From Lachnospiraceae bacterium (GTDB taxonomy: Bacteria; Bacillota; Clostridia; Lachnospirales; Lachnospiraceae), in NCBI GenBank assembly GCA_024698485.1, contig JAILRC010000018.1, positions 1 to 64,000 of the forward strand: 64,000 nt of DNA. The letters run 5' to 3'. The notes under the pieces were generated by a model, which did no database searches, was not told where the DNA came from, and saw nothing but the letters and a program-made list of their open reading frames with translations. The position numbers were made by a program, and so were the translations under genes. Shown one piece after another: positions 56,547 through 64,000 of the stretch; the stretch's first letter is position 1, and each line of letters opens with the position of its first letter.

Positions 56547-58067
56547 ATGTCAGACACATCAAATTCCATAAACAGGGCAAAAAAATACCAGCTTATGCTG
56601 TTCCCATTAAATAACGGCGCAACCAACGTCTATTATGTTCTTGTGCTGAGCTATGTGGCAACCTTCGGTTCCAATGTGCTTACGCTTGGAGTCATATTTG
56701 CATCGGTTATGGTAACAGCCATGAGACTTTGTGACGCCATCACCGACCCCATCATCGGCGCCGTGATGGACAGGACCAACGGCAGATTCGGAAAATTCCG
56801 GCCCTTTATGCTTATTGGAAATGCCGTAATGGCTCTTTCCGTCCTTGCGCTCTACTGCCTTACGCCCTTTATCCCTTCAAACGCGGTGGGTGTCAGATAT
56901 GCAGCCTTTGTCCTTCTCTATTTTTTCTGGGTCATCGGCTACACCTTCCAGACTGCCTGCACGAGATCGGGACAGACGGTTCTCACATCCGACCCGAAAC
57001 AGAGACCGTTGTTCACGATATTTAACACCGTGGGCTCCCTGGCGGGCATGGGCATCATGCAGTTTTTGGCGCCGATTCTCAGGGCCAACGTTGCAGATTA
57101 CAGTGACCCTGCATTCTACCGCGTGTTTGCACCCGTCGGAATAGGCCTGTCCGTAGTTCTTACGATCCTTGCGGTGATCGGGATCTGGGAAAAGGACAAG
57201 CCGGAGTTCTTCGGCATCGGCGGAGAAAAGGCAGAGAGGATTGAGATAAAAGAATATATTGAGATCATCAAAAACAACGACCCTCTTAAGCGGCTCATGG
57301 TTGCGGGGGCAGGCTGCAAGCTGGCTCTTTCGGTGGCCAACAACACCACAGTCCTTTGCATGCTCTACGGCTCCATGATGGGAGACTACGACGCTCTCTA
57401 TCTTCCCATGATGATCGTGGGATATGCTTTCAGTGTTCCTTTCTTTGCCCTTACGGTGAGAACGTCCCAAAAGCACGGCCAGAAAAAGTCGCTGCTTAAA
57501 TACGTTTCCGTCGCTCTCGTTTGCTACGTGGGAGTTCTGGTGCTTTTAAGCCTTTGGGGCAGAAGCCCGGCCTTTAACCTTCGGTTCGTTTCTGACGGAA
57601 AGATCGCGATCAACCTTTATACGATCCTTTTCATTGCTTTTTTTGGCGTGGGCTACGGTGCATATTATGCAACTGCGGATATGCCGATTCCCATGGTGGC
57701 CGACTGTTCCGACTATGAAACCTACAGGTCGGGAAAATATATCCCCGGTGTAATGGGTACACTGTTCTCGCTGGTTGACAAGCTTGTGTCCTCCCTTTCC
57801 GCAACCATTGTGGGACTTGCTGTAAGCATCATCGGACTCAGATCACTTCCCACGGCGGAAACACCCTATACGGGCGGGATGAACACGGTCGTGATCGTTC
57901 TTTTCTGTGTTCTTCCCGTGATTGCATGGCTTGTGACCATCCTTTTCATGAGAAAATATTCTCTGACAAGAGAAAAAATGGAAGAGATCCAGGAGGTCAA
58001 CAGAAAGAGAAAGAAAGCTGTTTCGGAAGGCATGTCTGTAGCCGAAGCCATGGAAAGATTCAGGTGA
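56547..58067 (+). CDS. GPH-family (MFS) glycoside/hexuronide:cation symporter
   Basis: LCDAITDPIIGAVMDRTNGRFGKFRPFMLIGN and ADCSDYETYRSGKYIPGVMGTLFSLVDK signatures. Confidence 0.9.
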   Translation: MSDTSNSINRAKKYQLMLFPLNNGATNVYYVLVLSYVATFGSNVLTLGVIFASVMVTAMRLCDAITDPIIGAVMDRTNGRFGKFRPFMLIGNAVMALSVLALYCLTPFIPSNAVGVRYAAFVLLYFFWVIGYTFQTACTRSGQTVLTSDPKQRPLFTIFNTVGSLAGMGIMQFLAPILRANVADYSDPAFYRVFAPVGIGLSVVLTILAVIGIWEKDKPEFFGIGGEKAERIEIKEYIEIIKNNDPLKRLMVAGAGCKLALSVANNTTVLCMLYGSMMGDYDALYLPMMIVGYAFSVPFFALTVRTSQKHGQKKSLLKYVSVALVCYVGVLVLLSLWGRSPAFNLRFVSDGKIAINLYTILFIAFFGVGYGAYYATADMPIPMVADCSDYETYRSGKYIPGVMGTLFSLVDKLVSSLSATIVGLAVSIIGLRSLPTAETPYTGGMNTVVIVLFCVLPVIAWLVTILFMRKYSLTREKMEEIQEVNRKRKKAVSEGMSVAEAMERFR

Positions 58068-58074
58068 CTCACAA

Positions 58075-58106
58075 AAAAGACAGCAGCCGCGGGGCTGCTG
58101 TCTTTT
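58075..58106. terminator. Bidirectional terminator, perfect 14-bp stem
   Basis: AAAAGACAGCAGCC-GCGG-GGCTGCTGTCTTTT between convergent genes. Confidence 0.9.
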
Positions 58107-58662
58107 AATATGCCGAAACAAATCTTTCGTCGGTAAATTCATATTTTCCGTACCTGCTGTAAAGCAGGGCAAGATAATCGTGAGTAGTTCTCAGGGCTTT
58201 ATCGACCATGTCCGGAGTAATGAGTCCCGCTTTTGAGGCGTCCGCCAACTCATCCAGGTCTGCAACCTCAATGAGGCCGTTGGGATTTACGATCACATCC
58301 ACCAGCAGATCCTGATAAACAATTGCCCGTACTCCCGGCTCGCCTCCGGTCAGCAGATACTTGTCCGCGCCGTTCCTCAGATTACAGGTCCTTTCAACGT
58401 CCAGAGCTTCTTCTCCGCATTCCGTAACGATGTCGCAGTACCAGTGAAGGAAGTTGCCGTCTTTGTCTATGATCTTGGAGATCTTAATGCCTTTCTTGCG
58501 GTAATAGGTGGACATTCCCCGGGCAAAATCGCTGCGTGGTTTGAGAGAATTCCATCTTGTGGCGATGAGATCGTCGTTGTAGGCGATGATCTCATCATCC
58601 TTCAGAAATGTCAGTTCATTGGGTATGAAACGACGTCGGAAAAGCACGATCTTCTCGGACAT
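58105..58662 (-). CDS. DUF402 family protein
   Basis: ISKIIDKDGNFLHWYCDIV...YQDLLVDVIVNPNGLIEVADLDELADA; start chosen at MSEKIVLFRRRF. Confidence 0.75.
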   Translation of the reverse strand: MSEKIVLFRRRFIPNELTFLKDDEIIAYNDDLIATRWNSLKPRSDFARGMSTYYRKKGIKISKIIDKDGNFLHWYCDIVTECGEEALDVERTCNLRNGADKYLLTGGEPGVRAIVYQDLLVDVIVNPNGLIEVADLDELADASKAGLITPDMVDKALRTTHDYLALLYSRYGKYEFTDERFVSAY

Positions 58663-58699
58663 AACGGACTCCTTTTTAAAGAAAAAATCTTTGGTGCAA

Positions 58700-60154
58700 C
58701 TACTTTTTCCAGGTGCTGGGGCTAATGAGCAACAGCATGGGGATGATCTCAAGTCTTCCGAATAGCATGTCAAATATCATTACAACCTTCGATGTGGAAG
58801 AAAACATTGCAAAACTGTCTCCCACGCATATGTCCGCAAGACCTACGCCGATGTTGTTGTAGGTGGACATTACGGCTGCGAAGGTTGTCTGAAAATCAAA
58901 ACCGTCCAGAGCGATAAGTAAAGTCGAAAGTGCAAGTATGATCACATAAGTAATGAAAAGTCTGTTTGTTGAAGCGAGAACTTCCTCCGAAACCGCTTTG
59001 CCGTCTGCTTTGATGGTGGTGATGCGGTTGGGATGGATCTGTTTGCGCACATCTCTTCCCACCTGTTTTACGAGGAGAAGGATCCTGGCTACTTTGAAAC
59101 CGCCGCCCGTGGAACCGGCGCAGCCACCCACGAACATCAGTGTAAAGAAGATCACGTGGGTGAAGGTGGGCCATTCTCCGAAGTCTGCTACGGTGTAACC
59201 GGTGGTGGTCATGACGGAAGCACAGGAGAAGAATACGGCGATGAGGTTTTTGCCCAGACCGTAGCCCTTTATGGCGAGATCTGCGATCATGAGGATGACG
59301 GCACCGAAGTATATGCCCATGTACCATTTGATCTCTTCAAGATGAAGGGCTTCCTTGAACCGCTTCATTATCAGCAGGTAGTAGAAGGAAAAGTTCAAAC
59401 CGAAGAGGAGCATGAATACGGTGGTGACGATCTTCACGTAATCCGAGAAGGAAGCCACGGAATCGTTAAGAACTCCGAAGCCGCCGGTTCCGGCTGTTCC
59501 GAATGTGTGGCATATGGCCTGGAACACATTTATGGAAGGATCGAATACGATCAGCAGGAACTCTAAAAGAGTAAGTGCGATGTATAGTTCGTAAAGGATG
59601 ATGGCTGTTTTCTGCGCCTTGGGCACCAGCTTGCTGACGGTGGGACCCGGGCTTTCCGCCTTCATGAGGGAAAGTGGCGAACCTCCCGCCATGGGCATGA
59701 TGGCCAGGATGAAGACCAGAACTCCCATGCCGCCCAACCAGTGGGTGAAGCTTCGGAAGAAGAGATTGCAGTGAAGCATGACTTCCACGTCTCTTACAAT
59801 GCTGGCTCCGGTGGTGGTGAAGCCCGACACCGTCTCAAAGACCGCATCGAGATAGTTGGGTATGTCACCGGTGACCCTGAAGGGAACTGCACCGATGAGG
59901 GACATCAGGATCCAGCTGAGGGAAGTGGCAACAAAGCCTTCCTTACCGTAAAATCCCTTTGCCACGGAATCTTTTTTTACGAGCACCTTCGTAATGAAAA
60001 GGGCAAGAAGGACGCAGACCGCAGCTGTGACACCGTAGGCCAGAACGCCTTCGTATTCTTTGTATATAAGGCCTACCAGAGCGGGAAGCAGGAAGAAGAC
60101 TCCCTCCAGTCCCACAACGAAGCCCAGAATTCTGTAAACGCCTTTAAAATTCAT
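58700..60154 (-). CDS. TrkH-type potassium uptake protein
   Basis: GFTTTGASI, FRSFTHWLGGMGVLVF, FGTAGTGGF, MTTTGYTVADF, CAGSTGGGFKVARI, NNIGVG. Confidence 0.93.
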   Translation of the reverse strand: MNFKGVYRILGFVVGLEGVFFLLPALVGLIYKEYEGVLAYGVTAAVCVLLALFITKVLVKKDSVAKGFYGKEGFVATSLSWILMSLIGAVPFRVTGDIPNYLDAVFETVSGFTTTGASIVRDVEVMLHCNLFFRSFTHWLGGMGVLVFILAIMPMAGGSPLSLMKAESPGPTVSKLVPKAQKTAIILYELYIALTLLEFLLIVFDPSINVFQAICHTFGTAGTGGFGVLNDSVASFSDYVKIVTTVFMLLFGLNFSFYYLLIMKRFKEALHLEEIKWYMGIYFGAVILMIADLAIKGYGLGKNLIAVFFSCASVMTTTGYTVADFGEWPTFTHVIFFTLMFVGGCAGSTGGGFKVARILLLVKQVGRDVRKQIHPNRITTIKADGKAVSEEVLASTNRLFITYVIILALSTLLIALDGFDFQTTFAAVMSTYNNIGVGLADICVGDSFAMFSSTSKVVMIFDMLFGRLEIIPMLLLISPSTWKK

Positions 60155-60172
60155 AAATTCCCCCGAGACTCA

Positions 60173-61540
60173 TTAGTTAAGGATGTCGCGGATATCGTTG
60201 AGACCTTTTATGGTGGTGACGATGACCACGGTATCATTCAACTGTATCATATCGCTTCCGGAAGGAGTGATGATCTTTTTGCCGCGAACGATGGCTGCCA
60301 CCAGGATCTGAGGCTTGATGGAGAGTTGAGCCAGCGGAACGTTCAGAACTTCACTTTCTTCGGAAATGGAGAACTCAAGTCCTTCTACGGCACCGTCCAT
60401 GAGTTCGTAAAGGGCTTCCACGTTGGAACCCTTGGCGCTTCCCATGGAAGCTCTTACGTGCTGGAGGATGTATTCAGCGGTAAGTTCTCTGGGGATCACT
60501 ATGCTGCCCAGAGGAAGAGATGCGATGATGTCATCTTTTTGGAGTTTCTGGATCCTGGTGATCTGCTTGCACTCGGGAGCCACCTTATTGGCATATAAGC
60601 TCAGGAAGATGTTTTCCTCGTCAACGGTGGTGAGGGCCACAAAAGCGTCCATGCTCTCGAGTCCGTTTTCCAGAAGAGTGTCGCGGTTCTCCGCGTCGCC
60701 GTGGATGACCTCTACTCTTGAAAGCTGGGAACTGAGCAGCTGGCAGCGGTTGTGATCGCTCTCGATCACCTTGACGTTGATGCCCGCATCCGACAGCATT
60801 TCCGCGAGATAGTAGCCGGTGGTTCCCCCACCCGCTATCATTACGTCCTTAATGGATTTTAAGGATGAATTGCTTACAGTGTTATAGAAGGTGGATATGT
60901 AAGACTTGGGGAGGATGACCGAGATCACGTCTCCCTCGGTGAGTACGGTTCCTGCGTTGGGGATGGAAATGTTTCCGTCATGAACATGTATGCATATGAG
61001 AACCTTACGGTCGAATTTCTTGGAGATCTCCAGCACCTTGAGCCCGTTCAGCACGGAATCGGCGGTGACTTTAACCTTCAGCAGTTCCACACGGCCGTTG
61101 GCAAAGGAATCCACCTCCAGAGCATTTGGTATGCTGATGAGACTGTAGATCTCTTTTGCGGCTGCCAGCTCGGGGTTGATGATCATGGACATTCCGATGG
61201 CGTTCTTGAAGAAATTACGCTCAGGAAGATACTCGGGCTTTCTTACGCGGGCAATGGTGGAGCAGAGAGGATTGGCCTTTTTGGCGATCATACAGCTGAT
61301 CATGTTCATCTCGTCTTCACTGGTGACGGCGATGAGAATGTCGGCGCTTTTTACGCCCGCATCCTTGAGAGCCGAAAAAGTGGTACCGTTGCCGACTACC
61401 GCCTGTACATCAAGATTTGCAAGGGCGGGAGCCAGTTTTGCCTCATTTGTGTCTACCAGAGTCACATCATGGCTTTCCTTTGAAAGATGCTCCGCGATGA
61501 TGTAGCCGACGCGTCCGCATCCAACAATGATAACGTTCAT
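60173..61540 (-). CDS. trkA: Trk system potassium transporter TrkA
   Basis: Two RCK domains: MNVIIVGCGRVGYIIAEHLSKESHDVTLVD and IAGGGTTGYYLAEMLSDAGINVKVIE. Confidence 0.93.
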   Translation of the reverse strand: MNVIIVGCGRVGYIIAEHLSKESHDVTLVDTNEAKLAPALANLDVQAVVGNGTTFSALKDAGVKSADILIAVTSEDEMNMISCMIAKKANPLCSTIARVRKPEYLPERNFFKNAIGMSMIINPELAAAKEIYSLISIPNALEVDSFANGRVELLKVKVTADSVLNGLKVLEISKKFDRKVLICIHVHDGNISIPNAGTVLTEGDVISVILPKSYISTFYNTVSNSSLKSIKDVMIAGGGTTGYYLAEMLSDAGINVKVIESDHNRCQLLSSQLSRVEVIHGDAENRDTLLENGLESMDAFVALTTVDEENIFLSLYANKVAPECKQITRIQKLQKDDIIASLPLGSIVIPRELTAEYILQHVRASMGSAKGSNVEALYELMDGAVEGLEFSISEESEVLNVPLAQLSIKPQILVAAIVRGKKIITPSGSDMIQLNDTVVIVTTIKGLNDIRDILN

Positions 61541-61746
61541 ACAGTTTTCCCTTCATAAATGAAAAAGATATATTTGGCACATTATATCACTTTGGAAACC
61601 GATTCGCAATCCTGCCCCTCTCCGACGCACTGTTTAACAAAGTTTTTATACCATTTTCACACAAAGTGTGCTAATATCATTCTTGTATACGCTGAACAGT
61701 ATGTAATATGCGGTTTGAAAATTTTCAGAAAACACCAAGGGCGCTT

Positions 61747-62031
61747 ATGAAGAACACCATCGGAAAATCTCTGACAATGTTGTTGCAGGTGGGAATTACC
61801 ATGATGGTACCCATTTTTCTCTGTGTTGCCCTGGCAGTTTGGCTTGACAGTGTTTTCGACACCATAGCTTTTATGCCGGTGTTTCTTATTCTCGGAATAG
61901 GTGCTGCATTCAGAAATGCGTGGCTTCTTGTAAAAAGCTATACAAAAAATGACAGATCCACGGAAGCCAAAGCCATTGACGAGATCAGAAAACTTAAAGA
62001 AGAGGCAAAAAAGAATGGCAGAAAAGATTAG
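61747..62031 (+). CDS. AtpZ/AtpI-like small membrane protein
   Basis: Two-TM protein at head of ATP synthase operon; TMLLQVGITMMVPIFLCVALAVWLD...FLILGIGAAFRNAWLLV. Confidence 0.7.
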   Translation: MKNTIGKSLTMLLQVGITMMVPIFLCVALAVWLDSVFDTIAFMPVFLILGIGAAFRNAWLLVKSYTKNDRSTEAKAIDEIRKLKEEAKKNGRKD

Positions 62032-62452
62032 GGATATGCTTTCCGATAAAGGGAAAAGAACACTTCTGGAACTTCTGACCGGAGTCGTCGTATATGATAT
62101 GGCCGCATTGGCCGTAGGAGCTTTTGTATTGTTTTTTTATAAATACAACTATCACGCATATGTTCCGGGAATCCTTTTGGGAATGTCGGTGGCCTGGTTC
62201 ATGGTCATTCACATGTATCACGTGCTGGAAAAAGCCATGCTGTGCGACAAGAAGCATGCCAAGAACAAAACAAAGCTCGGAGCCCTTGTGAGAATGTTTG
62301 TTATGGTGGGAGCACTCATTGTTTCCGCTGTTCTCCCGGCCTACATCTCCATGGTGGGAGTGATGGTTGGGATCTTTGCATTGAAGATTGCGGCATTAAC
62401 ACAGCCGTTGATCGATAAAGTTTTTTCTAAATTCGTGAAGAAGGAGGAATAA
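62015..62452 (+). CDS. ATP synthase I-like four-TM protein
   Basis: Four TMs, overlaps previous ORF, directly upstream of atpB. Confidence 0.6.
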   Translation: MAEKIRDMLSDKGKRTLLELLTGVVVYDMAALAVGAFVLFFYKYNYHAYVPGILLGMSVAWFMVIHMYHVLEKAMLCDKKHAKNKTKLGALVRMFVMVGALIVSAVLPAYISMVGVMVGIFALKIAALTQPLIDKVFSKFVKKEE

Positions 62453-62455
62453 AAA

Positions 62456-63226
62456 GTGGTTTCTGTACTGAACGCGGCCCCGATCACGTCAGGCGTTGCG
62501 GCAGCCGCCGCAGAGGAAGAAGAACTTCAGCTGGGCGTCAACGGTCTCATAAAACTTGATCTGTTCGGGCATACGGCTTGGATCACCACGACTCACGTAA
62601 ACCTCTTGATCATAGTTGTGGTCATATGCATTCTTGCTCTGATCGCCAACCGGAAGATCAAAAAGGCTACTGAGGATTCGGTACCCGGACCCTTCCTGAA
62701 CATCGTAGAGATCATTGTTGAACTGATCGACAACCTGACCAGGAACAACATGGGTGAGAAACACGGAGCGAAGTTTTCGAATTACATCGGAACGCTGTTC
62801 CTCTATCTCATTTTTGCAAATCTCGCCGGTCTGTTCGGACTCAGGGCGCCTACCGCCGATTACGGTGTACCTCTCGGACTTGCGCTGATTACTTTCGGCA
62901 TCATCCATTACAACGGATTCAAGTACGAGAAAGCAGGGCACATCACGAAACTGTTCAAGCCCGTTATACTTACACCGATCAATATCATCGGAGAAGTTGC
63001 GACACCCATGTCCATGTCATTGCGTCTTTTCGGAAACGTAATGAGTGGAACGGTAATGCTGGGACTTCTGTACGGCTTACTTCCGAAAGTCCTTAAACTG
63101 TTCATATGGCCGGGCTTCGGATTTCTGCATGCCTACTTCGATGTATTCTCGGGCGCCATCCAGTCATATGTATTCGTTATGCTGACGATGGTCTTCACGG
63201 CACAATGCTTTGGAGAAGAAAGTTAA
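62456..63226 (+). CDS. atpB: F0F1 ATP synthase subunit a
   Basis: NIIGEVATPMSMSLRLFGNVMSGTVMLGLLY; FDVFSGAIQSYVFVMLTMVF. Confidence 0.94.
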   Translation: MVSVLNAAPITSGVAAAAAEEEELQLGVNGLIKLDLFGHTAWITTTHVNLLIIVVVICILALIANRKIKKATEDSVPGPFLNIVEIIVELIDNLTRNNMGEKHGAKFSNYIGTLFLYLIFANLAGLFGLRAPTADYGVPLGLALITFGIIHYNGFKYEKAGHITKLFKPVILTPINIIGEVATPMSMSLRLFGNVMSGTVMLGLLYGLLPKVLKLFIWPGFGFLHAYFDVFSGAIQSYVFVMLTMVFTAQCFGEES

Positions 63227-63272
63227 AACACTTTAGTTATGAAGAAAAAAACTATTTAGGAGGAACAATTTT

Positions 63273-63539
63273 ATGGGTAATATTACAGACAGAGGATTAA
63301 TTTTGGCTTGCTCGGCTATAGGTGCCGGAATCGCAATGATCCCCGGTATCGGACCCGGTGTTGGTCAGGGTATCGCCGCCGGTCTCGGTGCAAATGCGGT
63401 AGGACGCAATCCCGGAGCAAAGGGCGACATCATGTCTACCATGCTTCTCGGACAGGCCGTAGCAGAAACAACAGGTCTTTATGGTTTCGCAACCGCCATC
63501 ATTCTTATGTTTGCAAATCCGCTCATCGGAAAGCTTTGA
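63273..63539 (+). CDS. atpE: F0F1 ATP synthase subunit c (Na+-type signature)
   Basis: [11 protein letters not shown]...[28 protein letters not shown]. Confidence 0.96.
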   Translation: MGNITDRGLILACSAIGAGIAMIPGIGPGVGQGIAAGLGANAVGRNPGAKGDIMSTMLLGQAVAETTGLYGFATAIILMFANPLIGKL

Positions 63540-63566
63540 TTGAGAAAAACCTTGAAGGAGGCCAAA

Positions 63567-64000
63567 ATGTACTATTTGGTTATATTGGAAAGTACGATGG
63601 AAGACGAACTTTTCCACATTGATTTTCAATTGGGCTTTGATGCATTAGTACAAATGCTTGCCGTAGGCTTCCTTTTCTTCTTTCTTTCCTACATCCTTTG
63701 GAATCCTGCAAGGGAGATGCTGAGAAAGCGTAAGGAAAAGATAAAGAATGAAATGGAAACTGCCAAGGCTGATATGGCTGAGGCCATGTCGTTAAAGAGC
63801 GAATATGAGGAAAAGCTTCAGAACGCAGATAAGGACGTTGACGAAATTCTTTCAGAGGGCAGAAAGAAAGCCCTTGCCCGTGAGAATCAGATAGTTGAAG
63901 AAGCTAATGAGGAAGCGAAGAAGATCCGTGAACGTGCAGAGCGTGAAATCGAACTGGAAAAGAGCAAGGTCAAGGATGAGGTCAAGCACGAGATGATCAA
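63567..64000 (+). CDS. atpF: F0F1 ATP synthase subunit b, truncated by window end
   Basis: ATG 63567 after GGAGG: MYYLVILESTMEDELFHIDFQLGFDALVQMLAVGFLFFFLSYILWNPAREMLRKRKEKIKNEMETAKADM...; not in the supplied ORF track because no stop lies in the window. Confidence 0.88.
   Translation, partial: MYYLVILESTMEDELFHIDFQLGFDALVQMLAVGFLFFFLSYILWNPAREMLRKRKEKIKNEMETAKADMAEAMSLKSEYEEKLQNADKDVDEILSEGRKKALARENQIVEEANEEAKKIRERAEREIELEKSKVKDEVKHEMI

Overview
The window looks like a chromosomal segment of an anaerobic Firmicute, most likely Lachnospiraceae (inferred from gene content and style, not searched). Most of it is ordinary: purF-purB, recD2, trxB, hslO, rpiB, TrkA/TrkH, an mbl/flgF/flgG flagellar cluster, a hexuronate/glycan cluster (permuted GH3, uxuA, uxuB, GH2, GPH symporter), and the start of an F-type ATP synthase operon. 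The accessory part, about 2.1-15.6 kb, holds a complete type V-A CRISPR-Cas locus (cas12a, cas4, cas1, cas2, then a 16-repeat/15-spacer array). Upstream of it are two DUF4143-type AAA ATPases, sfsA and a Sel1-repeat gene. Less expected observations: (1) two intergenic copies (209-364 and 28216-28391) of an apparently structured ~155-175 nt element with conserved junction sequences and covarying stems; (2) two related hairpin arrays with ~75-bp periodicity (2161-2520 and 15029-15405) that bracket the accessory region; (3) a one-base step polymorphism splitting the CRISPR array into 6 leader-proximal and 10 leader-distal repeats; (4) tandem promoter-like elements and a palindrome in the CRISPR leader; (5) operator-like palindromes and iterons in front of the two ATPases; (6) a c-subunit with a full Na+-type ligand signature. 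All calls come from reading the sequence and recalled family knowledge; no database search was run.
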